Below, piece by piece: positions 40,016-48,919 of a stretch of DNA of 64,000 nucleotides. Position numbers and translations under genes: made by a program. The notes beneath the pieces were generated by a model. That model saw only the letters and a list, made by a program, of their open reading frames with translations, was not told the origin of the DNA and made no database searches. Each line of letters starts with the position of its first letter. Within the stretch, counting starts at the first letter, position 1. Where the stretch lies: assembly GCF_009696685.2 (NCBI RefSeq), contig NZ_CP102355.1, forward strand, positions 62,001-126,000, written 5' to 3'. This stretch comes from Paracoccus sp. SMMA_5_TC. Lineage in GTDB: Bacteria; Pseudomonadota; Alphaproteobacteria; Rhodobacterales; Rhodobacteraceae.

Positions 40016-41917
40016 TCAGTTCCCGATGCCCGACCCTTCGGGCGCGCCGCCCGATCCGGACAGGCCCAGACGCCGCATCCTTCGGTAGATGGTGCTTCGA
40101 TCCACCCCGGCCTGGCGCGCCGCAGCCGAGATATTGCCGTCGCATGCCGCGATCAGGCTGCGCAGCGCGCGCCCTTGCGTGGCACTGTCGCCCGGTGCCT
40201 GGCGGGCGGTTTCACCAATGCCTGCCGGCAGATCCTCGACCCCGACCAGCCCCCCGTCGCAAAGCGCGGCGCAGAGCGCGCAAAGATTGACGATCTCGCG
40301 CACATTTCCCGGCCAGTCATGCGCCAGCAGGCGGGCCATGGCGGCGGCGGAAAACCGTGGCTTTCCTTCGGTGGCATCGGCTATCCGGTCGATGAGCCAT
40401 TCCAGATCGGTGCGTGCGCGCACCGCGGGAATGTCAAGAATGAGCCCGTTCACACGATAATACAGATCCTGGCGGAACCTTCCTTCCGCCACCAGCGAGG
40501 CCAGATCCCGATGCGAGGCGGAAATCACCCGGATGTCCACCGGCTCGGGGCGCGAGGCGCCCACCGCCAGAACCTCGCGTTCCGACAGAACCCGCAGCAG
40601 CCGCGCCTGCAATGCCAGCGGCATGTCGCCGATCTCGTCCAGAAACAGGGTGCCGCCATGAGCCTCGCGGATCAGCCCCTTCTTGCCGCGGGCATGTGCG
40701 CCGGTGAAGGCATTCGGGGCATAGCCGAACAGTTCGCTTTCGATCAGCGCCTCGGGCAAGGCTGCGCAGTTGATCGCCACGAATGCCCCGCGCCGTCGTG
40801 ACGATGCATGAATCGCACGGGCGATGAATTCCTTGCCGGTGCCGGTTTCGCCGCGCAGGATGATGCTGATCTGTCGGTCGACGACCTTGGCCGCCCGCTC
40901 GGCCAGGCGTTGCATCGCGGGATCGCCACCATGAATCGCCGCCAGCGGCGCAGGCAGGCTGGGCACAGCGACGGCCCGGGGCGCGGTGCCCGGCGGCACG
41001 GCCCGGGCAAAGATCAACCCCCCGCCCAGAATTTCCAGCGCGCCATCGACCGGCGCCATCGCCCGCGACAGTTTCGGCAGGTCTTCAGGCTCACCGGCAA
41101 AGATGTCCTGGAAGCGGCGACCGATCAGCGGCGCGTCCGCGTCCGGGGCCAGCAAGTCGCGGGCATTATGGGTCATGCCGCTGATGCGACCGTCGGCGTC
41201 GATGGCCACGGCCGCCATGGGATCGACATCGAGAAACTCGGGCGAGGGGTTCAGCCGCAGGATCCAATCGCCGCGATGACGTCGCACCAGGTTCGCCATT
41301 TCGATACGCCGAACACAGGATTTCATCACCTCCAGCGTCAGGGCCTGGCTCATCTTGTCCTGCGGTGCCTGCAGATGGGACAGGTCAAGCACGCCGATAA
41401 GCCCGCCGCGCGTGCCGTGCAACGGCACGGCAGTGCAGGATAATGGCGTCAGCGCCAGATCAAAGTGATCGCTGCGATGAACGGTGATCGCCCTGCCGGT
41501 GGCCAGACAGGCGCCAACCCCGTTCGTTCCGACATGGTTTTCATTCCACTGCGAACCGGCGATCAGCCCGGCATGTCGCAGATCGCGGTCCAGCTGCGCA
41601 TCGCCGATGGCGTCGACGGTCACCCCATGGGCATTGGCCAGCAGCAGCACATATCCCATGGCATTCACGCGCCGATACAGATCCTCCATCCCGTGGCGCG
41701 CCATTTCCAGCAGCTCTTCGGATTCCTGCCGGTGCTGGCGCAGCTCGCCTTCGGTCAGGATGCGCGGGCCAAGCCGCCGGCCGGGCTCCAGCCGATATTC
41801 ACGCACGCAGCGGCGCCATGACGCCAGAACATCGGCATCGCGGCGCGGCGACATCTCGCCCTCGGCCACGCGCATGACTTCAAGGACATGCGTCCCATGG
41901 TCAGCCATTTCCAGCAT
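40016..41917 (-). CDS. acoR: sigma-54 activator AcoR
   Basis: This 633-residue regulator activates acetoin catabolism. Domains: N-terminal GAF-type sensor (about 70-200, with SQWNENHVGTNGVGACLATG), PAS-like middle, AAA+ (about 330-560; Walker A GETGTGKE, Walker B GGTLFLDEIGDM) and Fis-type HTH (NISAAARQAGVDRSTIYRRM). The sigma-54 contact loop reads NAFTGA instead of GAFTGA. ATG 41917 is preferred over GTG 41941 because GGGGAGG lies 5 bases before it. It is the last gene of the aco operon, 81 bases after bdhA. Confidence 0.93.
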   Translation of the reverse strand: MLEMADHGTHVLEVMRVAEGEMSPRRDADVLASWRRCVREYRLEPGRRLGPRILTEGELRQHRQESEELLEMARHGMEDLYRRVNAMGYVLLLANAHGVTVDAIGDAQLDRDLRHAGLIAGSQWNENHVGTNGVGACLATGRAITVHRSDHFDLALTPLSCTAVPLHGTRGGLIGVLDLSHLQAPQDKMSQALTLEVMKSCVRRIEMANLVRRHRGDWILRLNPSPEFLDVDPMAAVAIDADGRISGMTHNARDLLAPDADAPLIGRRFQDIFAGEPEDLPKLSRAMAPVDGALEILGGGLIFARAVPPGTAPRAVAVPSLPAPLAAIHGGDPAMQRLAERAAKVVDRQISIILRGETGTGKEFIARAIHASSRRRGAFVAINCAALPEALIESELFGYAPNAFTGAHARGKKGLIREAHGGTLFLDEIGDMPLALQARLLRVLSEREVLAVGASRPEPVDIRVISASHRDLASLVAEGRFRQDLYYRVNGLILDIPAVRARTDLEWLIDRIADATEGKPRFSAAAMARLLAHDWPGNVREIVNLCALCAALCDGGLVGVEDLPAGIGETARQAPGDSATQGRALRSLIAACDGNISAAARQAGVDRSTIYRRMRRLGLSGSGGAPEGSGIGN

Positions 41918-41998
41918 CGGTGCCTCCCCAGCCGCTGCCACAAGCCCCGTGCGACGATAGCATGAGACTGCCGCACGGGGGGATAGTTATTGCGCCGG

Positions 41999-43078
41999 CT
42001 AATCTGTCCGGGACATATCGATCAGGATCTTCAGGTGGCTGCCGGCCGGATCCAGCAGCGCGTCAAAGCCCTGGGTCACGGCCTCGCGCAAACCGATGCG
42101 GCCCGTCACCACCCTGCCCGCCGGAATCGCGCCCGAAGCAATCAGTTCGATGGTGCGGGGCCAGCTGTAGGTGGGATAGCACCACGATCCGCGGATTTCG
42201 GCATCCTTGAAGGTCAGCTGAAAGAAGTCGACGCTGCCCTTGCCGGGATGCAGGCCGGTCTGGACGATCACGCCCTGCTTGCGCACTGCCTCCAGGCAGG
42301 ATTGCAGGGCCCGTTCGCTGCCCACGCATTCCAGCGCCACGTCGCAACCCAGCCCCGATGTCGAGGCCGCGCGGACGATTTCCCCCAGGTTTTCACGGGC
42401 AGGGTTGACGGTGACCACGCCCGGCACCACCTGCGCGGCCAGCGCCAGCCTGGTGTCGTTGATGTCCGACACGATAAGCCGGGTGGCACCAAAGGCGCGC
42501 GCGGTCATCAGGGCTAGGATGCCGATGGGGCCGGCACCCGTCACCAGCACGCAATCGCCTGCCCGAACACCGCCCCGGTCGCAGGCATAGACGCAAACCG
42601 CTGTCGGCTCGACAAGCGCGGCTTCCTCGTCGGTCATGGTGTCGGGAATGCGCTCGACGTTATAATCGTTGAGCAGCGCCATCTCGGCCATGCCGCCCCA
42701 GGGCCAGGACAATCCGACCAGCGCCAGACTGGCCGACAGGTTGTGCCAGCCGCGATCGGCGAAATGTTCGCCACTGCGCGGCATGACCAGAGGCTGCACC
42801 GCAACGCGATCGCCGGGCGCAACCTTGCTGACGCCCGGACCCACCGCGATCACGGTGCCGCCGAATTCATGGCCCAGCACCTGCGGCCCCTGCGCACCCG
42901 TGTAGGGATGCGGGGTTTGCGGAATGAAGATCGGGCCCGAGACATATTCATGCAGATCGGTCCCGCAGATGCCGACATGGCTGTTGCGGACCAGAACCTG
43001 GCCCGGACCGGGCTGCGGCGGTTCGGCGATATCGTCGATCCGCAAGTCCCTTCTGGCGTGAAAACGCAATGCCTTCAT
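41999..43078 (-). CDS. bdhA: 2,3-butanediol dehydrogenase (zinc MDR family)
   Basis: The 359-residue NAD-dependent enzyme oxidises 2,3-butanediol to acetoin. The catalytic zinc site is seen in GICGTDLHEY and GHEFGG; the structural-zinc cysteines are missing, as in (R,R)-butanediol dehydrogenases. The Rossmann motif is GAGPIGILAL and the substrate-domain segment ECVGSERALQ. It feeds acetoin into the AcoABC reaction encoded upstream. Confidence 0.9.
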   Translation of the reverse strand: MKALRFHARRDLRIDDIAEPPQPGPGQVLVRNSHVGICGTDLHEYVSGPIFIPQTPHPYTGAQGPQVLGHEFGGTVIAVGPGVSKVAPGDRVAVQPLVMPRSGEHFADRGWHNLSASLALVGLSWPWGGMAEMALLNDYNVERIPDTMTDEEAALVEPTAVCVYACDRGGVRAGDCVLVTGAGPIGILALMTARAFGATRLIVSDINDTRLALAAQVVPGVVTVNPARENLGEIVRAASTSGLGCDVALECVGSERALQSCLEAVRKQGVIVQTGLHPGKGSVDFFQLTFKDAEIRGSWCYPTYSWPRTIELIASGAIPAGRVVTGRIGLREAVTQGFDALLDPAGSHLKILIDMSRTD

Positions 43079-43087
43079 GATGTCACC

Positions 43088-43417
43088 TCACAACGCATCG
43101 AATGCAGCCAGCGCCTTGCCGGCATAGACCGTGCCCGGCCCGCCCGACATCTCGATGGCGACGGCGAGCACTTCGACCAGTTCATCGCGGCTGGCGCCGT
43201 GCTGTTTGGCCGCACTGGTATGAAACAGGATGCAATCCTCGCAGCCGCGCCCTATGGCCACGGCGACCGCAACCAGTTCCTTGGTGGCGGCCCCCAACCT
43301 GCCGGCGCGATTGGCCGCGGTCATGACGCCGCGAAAGGCGGTCATGGTCTGTGGATCGGCCTTGTGAAGGGCGACCGCGCGCGCATTCACCTCGGCCAGC
43401 TTCTGCTGAACGTTCAC
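43088..43417 (-). CDS. carboxymuconolactone decarboxylase/AhpD-like protein
   Basis: The 109-residue helical protein has the CMD motif GRGCEDCILFH (C59, C62, H66), a thiol pair like that of AhpD, so peroxidase or disulfide reductase activity is more likely than lactone decarboxylation. It sits between acoC and bdhA (9-base gap to bdhA). AhpD partners the lipoyl dehydrogenase/E2 system in mycobacteria, so use of the AcoC lipoyl group as electron source is conceivable (inference). Confidence 0.85.
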   Translation of the reverse strand: MNVQQKLAEVNARAVALHKADPQTMTAFRGVMTAANRAGRLGAATKELVAVAVAIGRGCEDCILFHTSAAKQHGASRDELVEVLAVAIEMSGGPGTVYAGKALAAFDAL

Positions 43418-43442
43418 GGGTTTTTCCTTTTGCTGGACAAGC

Positions 43443-43473
43443 GACCGCCCCGGGACACCCGCCGGGGGCGGTC
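43443..43473 (-). repeat. stem-loop between acoC and the CMD gene
   Basis: GACCGCCCC (43443-43451) and GGGGCGGTC (43465-43473) form a 9-bp GC-rich stem six bases after the acoC stop. No T-run follows, so RNA stabilisation or partial termination within the operon is more likely than full termination. Confidence 0.6.
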
Positions 43474-43478
43474 AGGGG

Positions 43479-44582
43479 TCAGGCAATGAAGTCGCCGATC
43501 AGGCGATTGACCTCGGCCGATTGCTCCATCTGCACCATATGGCCGGCAGAGGGGATGACGTGGCATTCCGCGCCCGGCAGATTCGCGGCATGACCGGCCG
43601 GGATGATGGCGTCGGCCTGACCCCAGATCACCTGAACGGGCACGCCAGATGCCTGCAACGGGGCGACGATGGTTTCGCTTTGCCGGCCGTCCCGGAACAG
43701 TGCCGAAGCAAGATCGGACAGGAACCCCTGCACCCCGTCGAGGCGCTTGTATTTCAGCAAGTCCTCGACCATGGCGCGGCTGACCAGTGTCTGGTCGTGA
43801 AACAGCTGCGCCAGCACCGGCTTCAGCTCCTTGCGGCCGGCGGATCGGACAAAGCCGTCGATGTAATCGCCGTTGATCTCGGCCCCCAGCCCGGCAGGGC
43901 AGATCAGCGTCACCGACGCCACCCGCTGCGGCCGCGCGGCTGCGACTGCCCCGGCAATCAACCCGCCCATCGAATGGCCGACAAGATGCGCGCGTTCGAC
44001 GCCAAGGTGATCCATGAACGCCAGAACCGTGTCCACCATCAGCTTCAGATCGGCCGGTCCGGCAGTCTTGACGGAATGGCCGTGCCCCGGCAGGTCAAGG
44101 GCCAGCACCCGGCCGTGCTGGGTCAAGGCGTCGATATTGAACAGCCAGTTGTCCAGATCGCCGCCGAAACCATGGATCAGCACCAGGGGCGTTCCTTCGC
44201 CCGGCCGGTCGGCATAGCGGATGCGTCCCACCGGCAGTTCGGCGAATTCGTGGCGGGGTGCGTCATCCTGATCGTCGCTGTCAGCGGCCGGCATCTGCCA
44301 TGCCGCGACAAAGGCATCGATCTCGGCTTCGGGAACGGTTTCGGGCGCCATCACCCCCAGAAGCGCGCGCACCGGATAGGTCTGGCCCTGAACGCCGACA
44401 CGGCGGCGCAGCAGGCCCCCGTCCGCTGCCTCGACGACATTGGCGATCTTGTCGGTTTCGACATCCATGATCTCGTCGCCGGGGCTGATATGGGCACCTT
44501 CGGCCACGTGCCATGCGGCCAGCTTGCCCTCTTTCATCGACAGGCCCCATTTGGGCATCAGGATCGGTGTGATCTGGTCCAT
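43479..44582 (-). CDS. acoC: acetoin dehydrogenase E2 (dihydrolipoamide acetyltransferase, AcoC)
   Basis: The 367-residue protein has an N-terminal lipoyl domain (K45 in VETDKIANV), a linker, then an alpha/beta-hydrolase fold (from about 125; LVLIHGFGGDLDNW, nucleophile in GHSMGG, catalytic His in PSAGHMVQMEQ) in place of the usual E2 core. This is the standard AcoC build. It transfers the acetyl group from acetoin cleavage to CoA. ATG 44582 follows the acoB stop with one base between. Confidence 0.95.
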   Translation of the reverse strand: MDQITPILMPKWGLSMKEGKLAAWHVAEGAHISPGDEIMDVETDKIANVVEAADGGLLRRRVGVQGQTYPVRALLGVMAPETVPEAEIDAFVAAWQMPAADSDDQDDAPRHEFAELPVGRIRYADRPGEGTPLVLIHGFGGDLDNWLFNIDALTQHGRVLALDLPGHGHSVKTAGPADLKLMVDTVLAFMDHLGVERAHLVGHSMGGLIAGAVAAARPQRVASVTLICPAGLGAEINGDYIDGFVRSAGRKELKPVLAQLFHDQTLVSRAMVEDLLKYKRLDGVQGFLSDLASALFRDGRQSETIVAPLQASGVPVQVIWGQADAIIPAGHAANLPGAECHVIPSAGHMVQMEQSAEVNRLIGDFIA

Positions 44583-44583
44583 G

Positions 44584-45591
44584 TCAGTTCCCCATCGTCT
44601 TGCGCACGGCATCGGCGATACGCGCGGCCGAGGGCACATAGGCATCCTCGAGCGAGGGCGAGAACGGCACCGGGGCATGGGGCGGCGTCACCATCTGCAC
44701 AGCAGCGCGCAGGGAACCGAAGGCTTCCTGCGCCACCGTGGCCGCGATGTCGGCCGCGATCGAGCAGCGGGGATTGGCCTCATCGACACAGACCAGCCGT
44801 CCTGTCGCCTGGACGCTTTCCAGAACCGTATCGATGTCGATGGGCGACAGCGTGCGCAGGTCGATCACCTCGACCTCGATCCCGTCCCGCTTCAGCAGAT
44901 CGGCCGCCTCGACCGAGCGCCCCACCATCTGACCATAGGTGACGATGGTGGCATCGCCCCCTTCACGGACGATATTCGCCTCGCCAAAGGGGATGGTATA
45001 GGGTTCCTCGGGCACATCGGCCGTGCTGGCGTAAAGGTTCTTGTGCTCGAGAAAGATCACCGGATCGTTGTCGCGGATCGCCTGGATCAGCAACCCCTTG
45101 CAATCATAGGCGTTCGACGGACAGACGACCTTGAGCCCGGGCACATGGGCAAACAGGGGCGTCAGCATCTGACTGTGCTGGGCAGCAGCCCGGAAACCGG
45201 CCCCGCACATCGCCCGGATCACTACCGGAGTTTCGGCCTTGCCCCCGAACATGTAGCGGAACTTGGCCGCCTGGTTGAAGATCTGATCCAGGCAGACACC
45301 GACGAAATCGACGAACATCAGTTCCGCCACCGGGCGCAGCCCGGCCGTCGCCGCACCGATGGCGGCGCCGACATAGGCGCTTTCCGACAGGGGTGTGTCG
45401 ATCATCTGGTTGGGATGCTTGGCATAAAGCCCCTTGCTGACCCCCAGGACGCCGCCCCAGGCGTCCTCTTCGCCCTGGGTGCCGGCGCCGCCGACGATGT
45501 CCTCTCCCATCATGATGACGGTGGGATCGCGGGTCATTTCCTGATCCAGGGCCTCGTTGACCGCGTCCTTCATGCTGATGATGCGTGCCAT
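44584..45591 (-). CDS. acoB: acetoin dehydrogenase E1 beta
   Basis: The 335-residue subunit of the thiamine-dependent acetoin:acceptor oxidoreductase begins MARIISMKDAVNEALDQEM. Typical E1-beta parts are MMGEDIVGGAGTQGEEDAWG, AYVGAAIGAATAGLRPVAELM and the C-terminal domain with VTYGQMVG and VIDLRTLSPID. It pairs with AcoA encoded 13 bases upstream. Confidence 0.95.
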   Translation of the reverse strand: MARIISMKDAVNEALDQEMTRDPTVIMMGEDIVGGAGTQGEEDAWGGVLGVSKGLYAKHPNQMIDTPLSESAYVGAAIGAATAGLRPVAELMFVDFVGVCLDQIFNQAAKFRYMFGGKAETPVVIRAMCGAGFRAAAQHSQMLTPLFAHVPGLKVVCPSNAYDCKGLLIQAIRDNDPVIFLEHKNLYASTADVPEEPYTIPFGEANIVREGGDATIVTYGQMVGRSVEAADLLKRDGIEVEVIDLRTLSPIDIDTVLESVQATGRLVCVDEANPRCSIAADIAATVAQEAFGSLRAAVQMVTPPHAPVPFSPSLEDAYVPSAARIADAVRKTMGN

Positions 45592-45604
45592 GGCAATGCC
45601 TCCC

Positions 45605-46585
45605 TCAATAGCTCACGTAAACGTCGGTGGTCAGCTGCTCGGGTCCGGGCAGCGGGGCGGCAACAGCTTCGGCCACGGCCTCGTCGATCAGCGCCGCAAC
45701 CTCGGCGTCGATGGCATCCAGTTCGGCGTCCGAGATCACCCCGGCCTGGGTGACCTTTTGCCGAAACAGCTTCAGGCAATCGTTATGGGCGCGGTTGTAT
45801 TCATTCTCGCCCGGCGCCTTGTAGGTCTGGGCATCGCCTTCAAAATGGCCAAAGAAGCGCACGTTCTTGCATTCCAGCAACGTGGGTCCGGCACCCTCGC
45901 GCGCCCGCCGGATCACCTCGCCCGCAGCCTCGTAGACGGCGAAGAAATCGATGCCGTCCACGGTGATGCCCGGCATGCCGAAGCCGGCGGCGCGGTCCAC
46001 GTAGCTGTCCGAGGCAGTGGCGTAATCGACCGAGGTCGATTCGGCATAACCGTTGTTCTCGACCACGAAAATGGCCGGAAGGTTCCAGATCGCCGCCAGG
46101 TTCATGCTTTCCAGCACGGTGCCCTGGTTGGACGCGCCATCCCCGAAAAAGGTGATGCCCACACCGTCATGGCCCAGCTTCTGCGCCGCCAGTGCCGCCC
46201 CGCAGACCAGCGGTGCGCCCGCCCCCAGGATACCGTTTGCGCCCATCATGCCCAGCGACAGGTCGGCAATGTGCATCGACCCGCCCTTGCCCGCGCAGCA
46301 GCCGGTGGCCTTGCCATAGATTTCGGCCATCATCGCCTTGACGTCGACGCCCTTGGCGATGCAATGGCCATGGCCGCGATGGGTCGATGCGATACGGTCG
46401 CGGTCGTGCAGATGCATCATGATGCCGACAGCCGTCGCCTCCTCGCCGGCATATAGATGCACAAAGCCCGGAATCTCGCCCCGGGCGAAATCGACATGCA
46501 GTCGCTCTTCAAAGTCGCGGATGGTGCGCATCTTGCGATAGGCATCCAGCAGCCGCTCCTTTGGCAGTGGAAACGGATTGGACAT
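45605..46585 (-). CDS. acoA: acetoin dehydrogenase E1 alpha
   Basis: The 326-residue subunit binds thiamine diphosphate through GDGASNQGTVLE and ENNGYAES. The N-terminus RKMRTIRDFEERLHVDFARG is typical. ATG 46585 has AGGAG about 6 bases upstream. With AcoB it cleaves acetoin to acetaldehyde and an acetyl group passed to AcoC. No gene for a dedicated E3 was seen. Confidence 0.95.
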   Translation of the reverse strand: MSNPFPLPKERLLDAYRKMRTIRDFEERLHVDFARGEIPGFVHLYAGEEATAVGIMMHLHDRDRIASTHRGHGHCIAKGVDVKAMMAEIYGKATGCCAGKGGSMHIADLSLGMMGANGILGAGAPLVCGAALAAQKLGHDGVGITFFGDGASNQGTVLESMNLAAIWNLPAIFVVENNGYAESTSVDYATASDSYVDRAAGFGMPGITVDGIDFFAVYEAAGEVIRRAREGAGPTLLECKNVRFFGHFEGDAQTYKAPGENEYNRAHNDCLKLFRQKVTQAGVISDAELDAIDAEVAALIDEAVAEAVAAPLPGPEQLTTDVYVSY

Positions 46586-46605
46586 GAACTCCTCCCTCTT
46601 GTTGT

Positions 46606-47619
46606 TCAGTCTGGGTTGCACAGGAAAAGCCCCTCCTGCGCGGCATGAGCCATGCAGGCGGGCACATCGATGGTGTGAAACGCATCTGGAACCAGACGCA
46701 CCGAAACCCGGTCGCCGGGACCGAAGGTCAGTTCGCGCTCGCCGTCAAAAGCCAGGGCACCTTGCGCGATCGAAGGGACATGTCGCGCCCCGGGCTGCAT
46801 GACCTCGACCCCGGCGATGCCTACGCGCTCGATCAAACCGGGGGCGATCGGCGCCGCCAGCCACCGGCTTGCCCGGGGCGAAAGGCGGATGTGCCGGCCC
46901 TGTGGCGCGTCGCGGTCCAAGGGCGCGCACAGGCCCGCGATGGCCGACATGCCGATGGCCTGCGGCAGCCCGAAGGTCACGAACAGATCCCGAAACCCCT
47001 CGGCCTTCCAGATCGCACGGGCGCCAACATAGTGCTCTTCGACCACGGCGACATCGACCAGCGCGATTTCCCGGCGATCGTTCACCCTGACCTCGAGCCA
47101 TTTGTTGGCACGCAGCGCCGTCGCGGCAGGAACGCGGCCGCTGGCCGCCAGGCCCACCGCAAGGCCGGTGATCGTGGGTTCGCGCAATTCGGGAAAGGCG
47201 TTGTTGGTCCCGGTCGAGACCCCCGCCACCGGCACGGAACCGCAGGCGCCGACCACGACCCTGTTGGTGCCGTCGCCCCCCAGCACCACGATGGCGGCCA
47301 CAGCTTCGGCCGCCATCATTTCAGCCGCCGTGGCGCTGTCCTGGGCCGAGGCGGTAACCGGCATGTCCAGATAGCGCAGGCGCGGCAGGCCGCTGTGGCC
47401 CAGCCGCAGCTCGCGCCCGATGATGCGTTCCAGGTGAAAGCGGATGCCGCCGTTTTCGGGCATGACGACCACCTCGTCCACCCCGGCAGCGGCCAGCCCG
47501 GTCATCATCCGCAGCACGATATTGGCCCGGTCGTTGATGGGCAGATTGCCCGCATGGGAAATGACCCGACGGATGTCGCGGGCTGAAATCGGATTGGCGA
47601 TGATGCCGACCTTGACCAT
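46606..47619 (-). CDS. acoX: AcoX, NAD kinase-like protein
   Basis: The 337-residue protein belongs to the ATP-NAD kinase-like AcoX family, with IVVLGGDGTNR (the GGDGT motif) and GVSTGTNNAFP. Its role in acetoin use is not settled; it may modify or repair a cofactor. It is the first gene of the operon, with an AGGGAGGA ribosome site and a sigma-54 promoter just upstream. Confidence 0.93.
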   Translation of the reverse strand: MVKVGIIANPISARDIRRVISHAGNLPINDRANIVLRMMTGLAAAGVDEVVVMPENGGIRFHLERIIGRELRLGHSGLPRLRYLDMPVTASAQDSATAAEMMAAEAVAAIVVLGGDGTNRVVVGACGSVPVAGVSTGTNNAFPELREPTITGLAVGLAASGRVPAATALRANKWLEVRVNDRREIALVDVAVVEEHYVGARAIWKAEGFRDLFVTFGLPQAIGMSAIAGLCAPLDRDAPQGRHIRLSPRASRWLAAPIAPGLIERVGIAGVEVMQPGARHVPSIAQGALAFDGERELTFGPGDRVSVRLVPDAFHTIDVPACMAHAAQEGLFLCNPD

Positions 47620-47644
47620 GTTCGTCCTCCCTGCCCATCATGCA

Positions 47645-47660
47645 AGCAACGACCATGCCA
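47645..47660 (-). promoter_or_regulatory. sigma-54 (-24/-12) promoter of the aco operon
   Basis: The minus strand reads TGGCATGGTCGTTGCT (47660-47645), matching TGGCAY-R-N4-TTGCW in full. Predicted transcript start is near 47634, about 15 bases before the acoX ATG. Confidence 0.85.
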
Positions 47661-47714
47661 ATTCCTGACGCCACGATTCCAAGGGCTTTGAGCAGCACAC
47701 TGTTGCATCTGCCT

Positions 47715-47734
47715 GCCACACTGTGGCGCCACAG
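47715..47734. promoter_or_regulatory. probable AcoR upstream activator sites
   Basis: GCCACA-C-TGTGGC-GCCACA (47715-47733) gives three alternating half-sites and includes the perfect 14-base palindrome CTGTGGCGCCACAG (47721-47734). It is centred about 90 bases upstream of the predicted acoX start, the usual range for a sigma-54 activator, and only 13-32 bases before the rpoN ATG. Confidence 0.65.
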
Positions 47735-47746
47735 CAGGGACTGACG

Positions 47747-48910
47747 ATGCAAAGGCAGGACCAACGCCAGATCCGGGGATTGAAGCTGAGCCAGCACATG
47801 CGGCTATCGCTTGACCTTCTGGCGATGGACGCGGGCCGCATTCGACGCCGTCTGCGGCTCGAGGCATCGCGCAATCCCTTCCTTGTGCTTTCCGAACCCG
47901 CCGAAAGCATCTCGGCCCGTCAGGCACTGCTGGGTCAGATCGGTCTGTTGCGGTTGGCGCGCGAGCAGGCAGAGCTGGCCCGGGCGCTGGTGCATTGCCT
48001 GGACGATCATGGTCTGCTGGCCGAGCCGCTGGCCGAGATTGCCGGCTGGCTGGAGGTGCCCGTCCCCCGGATCGAGGCGCTGCTGCCCGTGTTGCAGGAA
48101 CTGGAGCCGCCGGGCGTCTTTGCCCGCGACCTGCCCGAGGCGCTGGCGCTGCAATTGCGCGCGCGGGGTCGCCTCGACCCGATGATCGGGCGGCTGCTGA
48201 CGCGGCTGGATCTGGTCGCGGCGCGCGACATCGCCGCGATCCAGGCTTTTTGCGGCTGCGACGCCGAAGATGCGTCCGACATGATTGCCGACCTGCACAG
48301 CCTGTCGCCGGTTTCTCTGGGCGATGACACCCCGGAGCTGATCGCGCCGGAACTCTTGCTGACTGCGGATGGCGGCTTGCGGCTGCTTGATGCCCCGTCC
48401 GCGATGTTCGAGGGCACAGCTGGCGCGGCTGCGACCGATAGGCAGGCAGCCCTGGCGCGGGCCCTTGTGGCGGGCTGCAATGCGCGTCAGGCCACGCTCT
48501 TGCGCGTGGCAAGGCTGATGGTCGCCACGCAGGCCGGGTTCCTGCTGCACGGGCGCGCGCCAAGACCATTGACCCTCGGTGATCTGGCAAGCCGGTCGGG
48601 GCTTGCGCGCAGCACGATCAGTCGCTGCATCGCGGGGGTGGCGATGCAGGCTCCGCGCGGCACGCTGTTCCTGCGCGAGTTGCTGCTGGCGCCCGCCAGC
48701 CCGGACAACCCCGAGCTTGGCCCGCGACAATTGCGCCAAGCACTGCAAGACGTGATCGCAACCTGGCCAGACGGACTCAGGTTGTCGGATGCCGCGCTTA
48801 CCGAAGAACTGGCCCGCCGCGGCATACATCTGGCCCGGCGCACCGTGGCGAAATACCGGGCCGATCTGGGCGTGCCGGGATGGAACCGAGGGCGCAACAT
48901 CCAGGGCTGA
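47747..48910 (+). CDS. rpoN: short divergent sigma-54 factor (RpoN paralogue)
   Basis: The 387-residue sigma-54 is about 100 residues shorter than typical. Region I is present but altered (GLKLSQHMRLSLDLLAMDAG, RNPFLVL), the acidic linker is missing, the core-binding and HTH regions are present (LTLGDLASRSGLARSTISR), and the RpoN box ARRTVAKYR is intact near the C-terminus. An AGGGA ribosome site lies 8 bases upstream of ATG 47747. It diverges from acoX, so a dedicated role in acetoin expression is likely (inference). Its presence does not exclude a main rpoN elsewhere. Confidence 0.9.
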   Translation: MQRQDQRQIRGLKLSQHMRLSLDLLAMDAGRIRRRLRLEASRNPFLVLSEPAESISARQALLGQIGLLRLAREQAELARALVHCLDDHGLLAEPLAEIAGWLEVPVPRIEALLPVLQELEPPGVFARDLPEALALQLRARGRLDPMIGRLLTRLDLVAARDIAAIQAFCGCDAEDASDMIADLHSLSPVSLGDDTPELIAPELLLTADGGLRLLDAPSAMFEGTAGAAATDRQAALARALVAGCNARQATLLRVARLMVATQAGFLLHGRAPRPLTLGDLASRSGLARSTISRCIAGVAMQAPRGTLFLRELLLAPASPDNPELGPRQLRQALQDVIATWPDGLRLSDAALTEELARRGIHLARRTVAKYRADLGVPGWNRGRNIQG

Positions 48911-48919
48911 CCGACAGGC

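Noticed and set aside
48007..48829. Minus-strand frames antisense to the short rpoN
   Set aside because: rpoN shows region I, HTH and an intact RpoN box; the antisense products have no domain.
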